DNA from: JBQCHF01 sp051953655
Lineage (GTDB): Bacteria > Actinomycetota > Actinomycetes > Motilibacterales > Motilibacteraceae
Length of the DNA: 7,123 bases
Assembly: GCA_051953655.1 (NCBI GenBank)
Contig: JBQCIO010000223.1
Coordinates: forward strand, 1-7,123
Reading direction: 5' to 3'
The notes beneath the pieces were generated by a model that saw nothing but the letters and a program-made list of their open reading frames with translations, searched no databases and was not told the DNA's origin. Below, piece by piece: positions 1 through 5,658 of the stretch. The translations under genes were made by a program, and so were the position numbers. Position 1 is the stretch's first letter. Each line of letters begins with the position of its first letter.

Positions 1-585
1 GACCACCGGCCCCTCGAGCCGGTGCGGGCGGCCGAGCACGTGCGCGGCCCCCTCCACATCGCCCTCGGCCAGCCGTGAGCGCACGAAGGTGGAGGACCAG
101 GTGGCCTCCCCCTCCCCGGTGAGGGCGAAGCCGTCGACCTCGACGCCGTGCTCGGCGCCCATCCGCTCCAGCAGCGCAACATCGCCGGCCGCGCGGTGGC
201 CGAAGCGGAAGTTCTCCCCCACGACCACGGCCTTCGCGCCCAGCGCGCCCAGGAGGACCTCGGTCACGAAGTCCTCGGGGCTCTGCGCGGCCAGCTCGGC
301 GGTGAAGGGCAGCACCAGGACGGCGTCGACGTCGAGCCGCTCGAGCAGCGCCACCCGGTGCTCCAGCGTGCTGAGCACCGGCGGGGCGAGCTCGGGGCGC
401 AGCACCGCCAGCGGGTTGGGCTGGAAGGTGACCACGACGGCGCGGGCGCCGAGCTCGCGGGCCCGGGCCACGGCGGCCGACACCACCGCCTGGTGGCCCC
501 GGTGGACGCCGTCGAAGACGCCGACGCTCACCACCGACGGGCCGAACCCGGGGGGCACCTGGTCCAGTCCGGTCCACCGCAGCAC
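1..585 (-). CDS. ribF: Bifunctional riboflavin kinase/FAD synthetase RibF (3' end outside window)
   Basis: RibF phosphorylates riboflavin to FMN (C-terminal kinase domain) and adenylates FMN to FAD (N-terminal nucleotidyltransferase domain) in the cytosol. The 195 visible residues, which I translated by hand, cover the whole FAD synthetase domain. GVFDGVHRGHQ at 22-32 holds the HxGH-like nucleotide-binding signature (H28, H31). VVGENFRFG at 121-129 and WSSTFVRSRL at 163-172, the (S)ST..R loop, follow. The kinase domain is only beginning (GRPHRLEGPVV at 185-195) when the window ends, so roughly the last 120-140 residues are missing. The GTG at 583-585 is chosen because it gives the usual short lead-in before the first beta strand. 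There is no convincing Shine-Dalgarno, but TAGGCT lies 7 bases upstream, so a leaderless transcript is possible. kynU ends 18 bases upstream; in most actinomycetes truB is the upstream neighbour. One oddity: TFQPNP at 53-58, where family members usually have a histidine (PHP). Confidence 0.95.
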   Translation of the reverse strand, partial: MLRWTGLDQVPPGFGPSVVSVGVFDGVHRGHQAVVSAAVARARELGARAVVVTFQPNPLAVLRPELAPPVLSTLEHRVALLERLDVDAVLVLPFTAELAAQSPEDFVTEVLLGALGAKAVVVGENFRFGHRAAGDVALLERMGAEHGVEVDGFALTGEGEATWSSTFVRSRLAEGDVEGAAHVLGRPHRLEGPVV

Positions 586-592
586 GGTCCGG

Positions 593-598
593 AGCCTA
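593..598 (-). promoter_or_regulatory. Putative -10 element (TAGGCT) of a leaderless ribF promoter
   Basis: On the minus strand TAGGCT matches the actinobacterial -10 consensus TANNNT. It is followed by exactly 7 bases (CCGGACC) and then the ribF GTG, so transcription would begin at or next to the start codon. The element sits in the 18-base gap after the kynU stop. I see no TTGACN-like -35 at normal spacing; in actinomycetes -35 elements are often weak. The kynU start has the same layout, which raises my confidence. The call rests on position and consensus only. Confidence 0.4.
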
Positions 599-603
599 CG
601 GCG

Positions 604-1908
604 TCAGGTGACCCGGCTGCGCAGCGCGTACCGCTCGTCGCGGTGCTCGCCGGCGTCCAGGACGGCCCGCAGGTGCTCCACCGCGGTGACGACGTCGGCG
701 TGGGTGACGTAGAGCGGGGCCAGACCGAGGCGCACGATGTCGGGCTCGCGGAAGTCGCCGACGACGCCGCGGGCGATGAGCGCCTGCACCACGGCGTAGG
801 CGTCGGGGTGGCGCAGGCTCACCTGGCTGCCGCGGCGGGCGGGATCGCGCGGGGTGACGACGTCGAGCTCGGGCAGGTGGGCGTCGGCGAGCTCGACCAG
901 CCACGAGGTCAGCGAGAGGCTGCGGGCGCGGACCTGCTCGACGGACAGGTCGGCGAAGACCTCCAGCGCGGACTCGAGGGCGAGCATCGACAGCAGCGGC
1001 GGGGTGCCGTCGCGGAACCGGGAGATGCCCTCCGCCGGGGCGTAGGCGCCCTCCATCGCGAACGGGCGGGCGTGGCCGTGCCAGCCGGCCAGCGGGCTGC
1101 CGGACCCGGCCTGGTGGCGCGGGGCGGCATAGACGTAGGCGGGGGCGCCGGGGCCGCCGTTGAGGTACTTGTAGCCGCAGCCGACGGCGAAGTCGGCCTC
1201 GTGCTCGGCCAGGCCCACCGGCACCGCGCCGGCGGCGTGGCTGAGGTCCCAGACGACCAGGCCGCCGGCGTCGTGGACAGCGGCGGTGAGCGCCGGCAGG
1301 TCGAGCAGCTCGCCGGTGCGGTAGTCGACGAGGCTGAGCACGACCACGGCGACCCGGCCGGCGAGGTCGTCCGTGCCGTCGCTGAGGGCCGTGACCAGGT
1401 CGTGCGCGGCGACCCGGCGCGAGGTGAGGCCGGTCAGCTCGGCCACGGCGTCGACGACGTACTGGTCGGTGGGGAACGCGCCGGGCTCCACGACGAGCAC
1501 GTCCCGGCCGCGGCGCAGCCGGGCCGCGGAGACGACCACCTTGAACAGGTCGACGGTGGTGGAGTCGGTGACCACGACGCTGCCGGGCTCGGCGCCGACC
1601 AGCCGGGCCACCTTCTCCCCCGCCCGCTCAGGGGCGCCCCACCAGTCGTTCCTGTTCCACGAGGTGATCAGGTCCTGGCCCCACTGCCGGCGGACGACGT
1701 CGTCGACGGCGGCCGGCACGTGCGCGGGCAGCGCGCCCAGGCTGTTGCCGTCGAGGTAGACCAGGCCCGGCGGGAGGGCGAAGCGCCCGCGGACGTGGGC
1801 CAGCGGGTCGGCGGCGTCGAGGGCGGCGGCCCGCTCGCGGGCGTCTGCAAGGGGGACGACGGCGGAGGTCGCGCTCGCGGCGGGCGGCTCGGACGTCTGC
1901 TGGGTCAC
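604..1908 (-). CDS. kynU: Kynureninase (PLP-dependent L-kynurenine hydrolase)
   Basis: Kynureninase (EC 3.7.1.3) cleaves L-kynurenine to anthranilate and L-alanine, or 3-hydroxykynurenine to 3-hydroxyanthranilate, in tryptophan catabolism or NAD synthesis. The 434-residue protein has the usual full length and fold-type I aminotransferase layout. YLDGNSLG is at 51-58, TDSTTVDLFK at 114-123 and FPTDQY at 145-150. The cofactor-contacting DLSHAAGA is at 221-228 (D221, H224). The Schiff-base lysine is K247 in GYKYLNGGPG. RFRDGTPP at 297-304 and GVVGDFREPDIVRLGLAPLY at 381-400 complete the family signature. No key residue is missing. The GTG at 1906-1908 is the first start in frame and has no Shine-Dalgarno, but a -10-like TAGTCT lies 7 bases upstream. 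No other kynurenine-pathway gene (such as tryptophan dioxygenase or formamidase) is in view. The gene interrupts the common truB-ribF neighbourhood, and its base composition resembles its neighbours. Whether anthranilate or 3-hydroxyanthranilate is the product cannot be read from sequence. Confidence 0.95.
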   Translation of the reverse strand: MTQQTSEPPAASATSAVVPLADARERAAALDAADPLAHVRGRFALPPGLVYLDGNSLGALPAHVPAAVDDVVRRQWGQDLITSWNRNDWWGAPERAGEKVARLVGAEPGSVVVTDSTTVDLFKVVVSAARLRRGRDVLVVEPGAFPTDQYVVDAVAELTGLTSRRVAAHDLVTALSDGTDDLAGRVAVVVLSLVDYRTGELLDLPALTAAVHDAGGLVVWDLSHAAGAVPVGLAEHEADFAVGCGYKYLNGGPGAPAYVYAAPRHQAGSGSPLAGWHGHARPFAMEGAYAPAEGISRFRDGTPPLLSMLALESALEVFADLSVEQVRARSLSLTSWLVELADAHLPELDVVTPRDPARRGSQVSLRHPDAYAVVQALIARGVVGDFREPDIVRLGLAPLYVTHADVVTAVEHLRAVLDAGEHRDERYALRSRVT

Positions 1909-1915
1909 GCCGCGG

Positions 1916-1921
1916 AGACTA
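1916..1921 (-). promoter_or_regulatory. Putative -10 element (TAGTCT) of a leaderless kynU promoter
   Basis: Minus-strand TAGTCT fits TANNNT and is followed by 7 bases (CCGCGGC) and the kynU GTG. The 5' context of kynU has no purine-rich ribosome binding site, which fits leaderless translation. The element lies in the 73-base gap between truB and kynU, the natural place for a separate kynU promoter. A TTCGGA hexamer lies upstream, but its spacer of 20 bases is too long for a confident -35. Inferred from consensus and spacing only. Confidence 0.45.
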
Positions 1922-1929
1922 CCGGCGGC

Positions 1930-1958
1930 GGCCCCACTCGTTCCGAAGCGGTGCGGCC
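1930..1958 (-). terminator. Weak inverted repeat between truB and kynU
   Basis: Two 8-base arms, 1930-1937 and 1951-1958, are complementary except for one C/C or G/G mismatch and enclose a 13-base loop. The hairpin lies 24 bases after the truB stop and 9 bases before the kynU -10 candidate. No U-tract follows it, so intrinsic termination is doubtful. It could be a weak 3' boundary of the truB message, or chance in GC-rich DNA. Confidence 0.2.
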
Positions 1959-1981
1959 CTGGTCCGGCTGCCGTCGAGCGC

Positions 1982-2920
1982 TCAGGCCGGGCGCCAGTCG
2001 GGGGTGAGCACGACGAGCGGGCGGGCCGCGCCGCGGGACTCCTCGACCAGGGCCAGCAGGGCGCCGTCCGGGGCGAACACGGCCACCGGGCCGGGGCCCT
2101 GGCCGAGCGCGGGGAGGCGGCCGCCGTGGCTGAGCACGCGGGCGGCGTCGGCGTCGACGTCGCGGCGCGGGAAGGCGGCCGCGGCGGCCGGCGCGAGGGG
2201 CACGACGTCGAGGTGCTCCTCGAGCTGCTCGAGGGTGCGCGCGAGGTCCAGGCCGTAGGGGCCGACCCGGGTGCGCCGCAGCGCGGTGAGGTGGCCGCCG
2301 ACGCCGAGGGCCGCGCCGAGGTCGCGGGCCAGCGCGCGCACGAAGGTGCCGCTGGAGCACTCCACCTCGACGTCGACGTCGAGCATCGCCGGCGCGCCGG
2401 TGGCGGGATCGGCCGCCACCGGGCGGACGGCCAGCACGGCGAAGCGCGACACGGTGACCCGGCGCGGGGCCAGCTCCACCTGCTCGCCGGCCCGGGCCAG
2501 CGCGTAGGCCCGCTTGCCGTCGACCTTGATCGCGCTGACCGAGGAGGGCACCTGGTCGATGTCGCCGGAGAGCCCCGCCATCGCCGCGAGCAGCGACTCC
2601 TCGACGACGCCGGAGGCGTCGGCGCTGGCCACCAGCTCGCCCTGGGCGTCGTCGGTGGTCGTCTCGGCGCCGAGCCGGACGGTGGCCTCGTAGGCCTTCT
2701 CGGTGAGGGCGAGGTGGCCGAGCAGCTTGGTGCCCCGGCCCAGCCCGAGCACCAGCACGCCGGTGGCCATCGGGTCCAGCGTGCCGGCGTGCCCGACCCG
2801 CCGGGTGCCGGCCATCCGCCGCACCCGGGCCACGACGTCGTGGCTGCTCGGCCCCTCGGCCTTGTCGATCACGACCAGCCCCTCGGGGGCTCCCTCGGGG
2901 TGCGACCCGCGACGGCTCAC
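1982..2920 (-). CDS. truB: tRNA pseudouridine(55) synthase TruB
   Basis: TruB isomerises uridine 55 in the T-loop of tRNAs to pseudouridine. The 312-residue product starts with the usual short tail and then GLVVIDKAEGPSSHDVV (14-30). The catalytic aspartate is D49 in GHAGTLDPMATG (43-54). KAYEAT (75-80), QVPSSVSAIKVDGKRAY (123-139) and CSSGTFVRALARDLG (188-202) complete the active-site signature. The C-terminal stretch around 275-310 (VFAPDGALLALVEE) resembles the extra C-terminal domain of actinobacterial TruB. The GTG at 2918-2920 is chosen because it overlaps the nrnA stop as GTGA and has GAGGG 6 bases upstream (2927-2931). The frame stays open upstream to an ATG at 3109, but that would add 63 residues inside nrnA with no TruB likeness. 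The overlap implies coupling to nrnA translation. The next gene, kynU, is separated by 73 bases. Confidence 0.96.
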   Translation of the reverse strand: MSRRGSHPEGAPEGLVVIDKAEGPSSHDVVARVRRMAGTRRVGHAGTLDPMATGVLVLGLGRGTKLLGHLALTEKAYEATVRLGAETTTDDAQGELVASADASGVVEESLLAAMAGLSGDIDQVPSSVSAIKVDGKRAYALARAGEQVELAPRRVTVSRFAVLAVRPVAADPATGAPAMLDVDVEVECSSGTFVRALARDLGAALGVGGHLTALRRTRVGPYGLDLARTLEQLEEHLDVVPLAPAAAAAFPRRDVDADAARVLSHGGRLPALGQGPGPVAVFAPDGALLALVEESRGAARPLVVLTPDWRPA

Positions 2921-3990
2921 GCGACGCCCTCGGCCGCCGGGACGCCCTGGGAAGCGCCGGCCGCCAGCCGGTCCAGGACCGCCCGCACGATGTCGGCCGG
3001 CTCGCCCGCCGCCTCGAACCCCGCCGCGTACCGGTGCCCGCCTCCGCCCAGGGCGACCGCCACCCGCGAGACGTCGACGGCCCCCTTGGACCGCAGCGAG
3101 ACGCGCCACCGACCCGGCTCGCCGCCCGGGCCCGGGTCCTCCTGCTTGAGCACGCAGGCGACCTCGGCCTCCTCGGCGCGGCGCACGACGTCGACGACCC
3201 CCTCCACGGTGTCCAGCTCAACCCCGTGCGCAGCACGCTCGGCGGCCGGCACGCACGTCCACACCAGCCCCAGCCCGCCGGCTGCGGCCGGCTCGAGCAC
3301 GGCGCGGGACAGCGCGGCGCCGAGCACCGGGAGGTAGCCGAACGGGGTGGTGTCCCAGACCGCGCGGGCGATCTCGTCGTGCCGGATGCCGGTGGCCAGC
3401 AGGCGCGCGGCCACGGCGTGGGTGGTGGGGGTGGTGCCGGCGTAGCGGAAGGACCCGGTGTCGGTGGTCAGCCCGGTGTAGAGGCAGGTGGCGACCTCGG
3501 CGGTCAGCTCCGCGCCGAGCCGGTCCACCAGCTCCAGCGCGAGCACGGCGGTGGCCGGCGCGGCGACGTCGACCAGGCCGGTGCCGGCGAAGCCGGTGTA
3601 GGAGGCGTGGTGGTCGACCGCGAACGAGGCCGGGGAGGCGGCGAAGCGGTCGGCCAGCTCGCCCAGGCGGGCGGCCGAGCTGGTGTCGAAGGCGACGACG
3701 ACCTCCGGCGCGGACTCCACGGTGCCCGGGTCGACGAGGAGCTCCTGACCGGGCAGGAACCGCAGCGCCCGCGGGGTGAGCGCCGGGGTCTCGCCGAAGG
3801 TCACCCGCGGGGCCGAGCCCAGCGATCGCAGGGCCAGCGCCACGCCGAGGGCGCTGCCCAGTGCGTCGCCGTCGGGGGCGACGTGCGCCACCAGCACCGG
3901 CGAGGGAGCCCCGCGCAGCGCCGCGACGAGCGCGGACCAGTCCTCCTCCGCCACCGACGCCTCGGCGTCACGGTGCGCAGCAGGGCTCAT
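2917..3990 (-). CDS. nrnA: DHH-DHHA1 phosphoesterase, NrnA-type nanoRNase/pAp phosphatase
   Basis: Proteins of this family degrade very short RNA oligonucleotides (and in some cases linear cyclic-dinucleotide products) to mononucleotides and dephosphorylate 3'-phosphoadenosine 5'-phosphate, using divalent metals. The 357-residue product has all metal motifs: HVAPDGDALGS (36-46), FDTS (101-104), VDHHAS (125-130) with the name-giving DHH, and YTGLTTDTGSFRY (171-183) with D177. The C-terminal DHHA1 substrate domain has RSKGAVDVSRVAVALGGGGH (300-319), including the GGGGH loop. The ATG at 3988-3990 overlaps the rbfA stop as ATGA. No Shine-Dalgarno is visible, so expression probably depends on coupling to rbfA. 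The frame remains open far upstream through rbfA, but that reading is arginine-rich antisense-like noise. The position between rbfA and truB is the usual one in actinobacteria. Exact substrate preference cannot be told from sequence. Confidence 0.93.
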   Translation of the reverse strand: MSPAAHRDAEASVAEEDWSALVAALRGAPSPVLVAHVAPDGDALGSALGVALALRSLGSAPRVTFGETPALTPRALRFLPGQELLVDPGTVESAPEVVVAFDTSSAARLGELADRFAASPASFAVDHHASYTGFAGTGLVDVAAPATAVLALELVDRLGAELTAEVATCLYTGLTTDTGSFRYAGTTPTTHAVAARLLATGIRHDEIARAVWDTTPFGYLPVLGAALSRAVLEPAAAGGLGLVWTCVPAAERAAHGVELDTVEGVVDVVRRAEEAEVACVLKQEDPGPGGEPGRWRVSLRSKGAVDVSRVAVALGGGGHRYAAGFEAAGEPADIVRAVLDRLAAGASQGVPAAEGVA

Positions 3991-4514
3991 GCGCGGGTGG
4001 CGTCGTCGTCGGCCAGCCCCTTGTCCGACCGGCTGTCGGAGAAGGCGCTGTCGGAGAGATCGACGTCGCCGTCCTCGCCGTCCTCCTCGTCCTCGAGGCG
4101 CGGCGCCCGGTACGGGTCGGCCTCGCCGGCGTACGCGGCGCCCGAGGCCGCCCGGGCGACCTCGGCGTCGGAGGCCGCGGCCTGACGCAGCAGGTCCTCG
4201 ATGTGCTGGGCGGTCTCCGGGATGGCGTCGGCCACGAAGGCCAGGCTCGGGGTGTGCCGGACGCCGGTCTGCCGGCCCACCTCCGACCGGAGCACGCCCT
4301 TGGCCGACTCCAGCGCCGCAGCGGTGTCGGTGCGCGCCGCCTCGTCGCCGTAGACGGTGTAGAAGACGGTGGCCTGCTGCAGGTCGCCGGTGACCCGGAC
4401 GTCGGTGATGGTGATGAAGCCCAGGCGCGGGTCCTTGACCCGGGTCTCGAGCATCTCGGCGACGATGACGCGGATGCGGTCGGCGAGCTTGCGGGCGCGG
4501 GCGGCGTCGGCCAT
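3987..4514 (-). CDS. rbfA: 30S ribosome-binding factor RbfA
   Basis: RbfA binds the immature 30S subunit near the 5' helix of 16S rRNA and assists late maturation. The 175-residue protein begins with the conserved helix (ARARKLADRIRVIVAEML, 5-22). The KH-like core then has VKDPRLGFITITDVRVTGDL (26-45), ATVFYTVYGD (48-57), LRSEVGRQTGVRHTPSLAFV (75-94) and the closing IEDLLRQA (105-112). The core ends near residue 115. The remaining 60 or so residues are an acidic, Ser/Asp/Glu-rich tail (about 131-171) with no predicted fold, which makes the protein longer than enterobacterial RbfA. The ATG at 4512-4514 has a good Shine-Dalgarno (AGGA, 9 bases upstream). The stop overlaps the nrnA start by 4 bases, and the DUF503 gene ends 33 bases upstream. 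Confidence 0.95.
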   Translation of the reverse strand: MADAARARKLADRIRVIVAEMLETRVKDPRLGFITITDVRVTGDLQQATVFYTVYGDEAARTDTAAALESAKGVLRSEVGRQTGVRHTPSLAFVADAIPETAQHIEDLLRQAAASDAEVARAASGAAYAGEADPYRAPRLEDEEDGEDGDVDLSDSAFSDSRSDKGLADDDATRA

Positions 4515-4523
4515 GGCGGGTCG

Positions 4524-4527
4524 TCCT
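4524..4527 (-). promoter_or_regulatory. Ribosome binding site of rbfA
   Basis: Minus-strand AGGA lies 9 bases before the rbfA ATG within the 33-base gap after the DUF503 gene. It supports the chosen rbfA start and shows rbfA can initiate independently, unlike the coupled genes that follow. Confidence 0.6.
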
Positions 4528-4547
4528 ATCGGGGCGGGGGATGTGAG

Positions 4548-4874
4548 CTACGGCTGCTCGGCGAGGCCGACGTCGTCGATCTCGTCGCTGCCGCTGACGT
4601 ACTGACGGTGGGCGCTGAGCAGCTCGAGCTCGGGCCGGGCGGCCACCAGCCGCTCGCACGCGTCGAGGACGTCGACGCAGTGCGCGCGGTCCGGTGCCAC
4701 GACGGCGACGCCGAGCAGCGCCCGCCGGTGCAGGTCGAGGTGGCCGGCCTCCGCGGCCGCCACGGCGTGGACCCGCCGCAGCTCGGCCAGGACCGGGCGC
4801 ACGAGCGACCGCTTCTGCTTCAGGCTGCGCACGTCGCCGAGGAGCAGGTCCAGGGCGAGCGTCCCGGTGAACAT
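4548..4874 (-). CDS. DUF503 (YlxP-like) family protein
   Basis: This is a 108-residue protein of the DUF503 family, known as YlxP in Bacillus, where the gene sits in the same nusA-infB-rbfA cluster. The biochemical role is not established; the steady linkage with infB and rbfA suggests a part in ribosome assembly or translation. The family signature is clear: a first beta strand (MFTGTLALDLLL), then SLKQKRSLVRPVLAELRR at 17-34, the conserved AEAGHLDLHRRALLGVAVVA at 41-60 (family pattern E.d.qDl..ra.lgva.v) and DRAHCVDVLD at 62-71. The product is slightly longer than the usual 90-100 residues because of an acidic tail (SGSDEIDDVGLAEQP). The ATG at 4872-4874 is supported by a strong GGAGG 8 bases upstream. 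The gene lies 91 bases after the infB stop, and a large hairpin fills part of that gap. Confidence 0.9.
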   Translation of the reverse strand: MFTGTLALDLLLGDVRSLKQKRSLVRPVLAELRRVHAVAAAEAGHLDLHRRALLGVAVVAPDRAHCVDVLDACERLVAARPELELLSAHRQYVSGSDEIDDVGLAEQP

Positions 4875-4882
4875 CGACTGAC

Positions 4883-4887
4883 CCTCC
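4883..4887 (-). promoter_or_regulatory. Strong Shine-Dalgarno of the DUF503 gene
   Basis: Minus-strand GGAGG (within GGGGAGGGT) lies 8 bases before the ATG and is the best ribosome binding site in the window. It sits just 3' of a 6-bp hairpin (4892-4912) and about 22 bases 3' of the large hairpin at 4910-4959. It supports independent translation of the DUF503-rbfA segment even if infB translation stops early. Confidence 0.7.
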
Positions 4888-4909
4888 CCGCCGGCTCCGA
4901 CGCGACGAG

Positions 4910-4959
4910 CCGCCCGCCCCGGTCCGGCACCTGGGCAGGCGCCGGACCGGGGCGGACGG
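4910..4959 (-). terminator. Long near-perfect hairpin after infB (possible terminator or processing site)
   Basis: Arms 4915-4933 and 4936-4954 (19 bases each) are complementary throughout, with one G-U pair in the minus-strand transcript. Pairing extends 5 more base pairs outward to 4910/4959, including one more G-U. The innermost pair probably opens, leaving a 4-base loop. The hairpin begins 6 bases after the infB stop (4966-4968). No U-run follows, so it is not a classical intrinsic terminator, but U-less hairpins are used in actinomycetes. Alternatives are an RNase III-type processing site or an mRNA 3'-end protector that separates infB from DUF503-rbfA-nrnA-truB. The structure is read directly from sequence; the function is inferred. 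Confidence 0.6.
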
Positions 4960-4965
4960 GGCGCG

Positions 4966-5550
4966 CTAGGCGCGCGGCTTCTCGCGCAGCTCGAAGGTCT
5001 CGATGACGTCGCCTTCCTTGATGTCGTTGAAGGAGCCGAGGCTGATACCGCACTCGAACCCTTCGCGGACCTCGGTGACGTCGTCCTTCTCGCGCCGCAG
5101 CGAGTCGATCCGCAGGTTCTCGCCCACCACCGCGCCGTCCCGGACCAGCCGGGCCGAGCTGTTGCGGCGGATGGTCCCGCTGCGGATGAGACATCCGGCG
5201 ATGTTGCCGACCTTCGAGGACCGGAAGACCGCGCGGATCTCGGCGGTCCCGAGCTGGACCTCCTCGTACTCGGGCTTGAGCATGCCCTTGAGCGCGTTCT
5301 CGATGTCCTCGATGGCCGCGTAGATCACCGAGTAGTAGCGGATGTCCACGCCCTCGCGCTCGGCGAGGTCGCGGGCCTTGCCCTCGGGCCGCACGTTGAA
5401 GCCGAGGATGATCGCGTCCGAGGCCACCGCCAGGTTGACGTTGTTCTCGGTGATCGCGCCGACGCCGCGGTCGATGATCCGCAGCGCCACCTCGTCGCCC
5501 ACGTCGATCTTGAGCAGGGCGTCCTCGAGGGCTTCGACCGAACCGGCCAC
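4966..5550 (-). CDS. infB: C-terminal fragment of translation initiation factor IF-2 (after in-frame stop)
   Basis: This is the 3' part of infB, encoding IF-2 domains III and IV, which reach the ribosome A/P-site region and bind initiator fMet-tRNA. It is in the same frame as the upstream fragment. IF-2 homology actually begins at 5658, directly after the TAG at 5659-5661 (RYAQLARTRKRISLEDF and onward). The listed start is the first possible start codon, a GTG at 5548-5550 with a weak AAGG 5 bases upstream, giving 194 residues. Domain III is seen in GSVEALEDAL, DRGVGAITENNVNLA and ILGFNVRP. Domain IV is seen in VFRSSKVGNIAGCLIRSG, LRREKDDVTEVREGFECGI and NDIKEGDVIETFE. The C-terminus is complete. 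Without the preceding linker helix and G domain it could not work as IF-2 by itself. It is either part of a gene misread by one codon, the product of read-through, or a decaying gene end. Confidence 0.85.
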   Translation of the reverse strand: MAGSVEALEDALLKIDVGDEVALRIIDRGVGAITENNVNLAVASDAIILGFNVRPEGKARDLAEREGVDIRYYSVIYAAIEDIENALKGMLKPEYEEVQLGTAEIRAVFRSSKVGNIAGCLIRSGTIRRNSSARLVRDGAVVGENLRIDSLRREKDDVTEVREGFECGISLGSFNDIKEGDVIETFELREKPRA

Positions 5551-5658
5551 GTCGCCCTTGAGGATGAGGTTGAGGTTCTCGACCTTGCCCTGCTCCAGGG
5601 CCTTGGTGAAGTCCTCGAGGCTGATCCGCTTGCGGGTGCGCGCCAGCTGCGCGTAGCG

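Noticed and set aside
148..2007. Plus-strand 619-codon open frame antisense to ribF and kynU
   Set aside because: The translation is a Gly/Asp/His/Val-rich mix with no recognisable domain, typical of the complement frame of GC-rich genes. The minus strand carries two clear enzymes over the same span.
2921..3109. Longer TruB start at the ATG at 3109
   Set aside because: The extra 63 residues are Arg/Gly-rich, lie wholly inside nrnA, and do not resemble a TruB N-terminus. The GTG at 2920 has a ribosome binding site and the GTGA overlap.
1905..3236. Minus-strand 443-codon frame overlapping truB and nrnA
   Set aside because: It is an Arg/Pro/Gly-rich off-frame reading of truB and the end of nrnA with no domain signature.
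2126..3337. Plus-strand 403-codon open frame antisense to truB and nrnA
   Set aside because: It mirrors real genes in a GC-rich frame, has low-complexity composition and matches no family I know.
3991..4659. Upstream extension of the nrnA frame to 4659 (580 codons in total)
   Set aside because: The extension is an off-frame reading through rbfA and DUF503. DHH-family homology starts only after the ATG at 3990.
3861..5006. Plus-strand 381-codon open frame antisense to nrnA, rbfA and DUF503
   Set aside because: It crosses three well-supported minus-strand genes and two intergenic gaps and looks like compositional noise.
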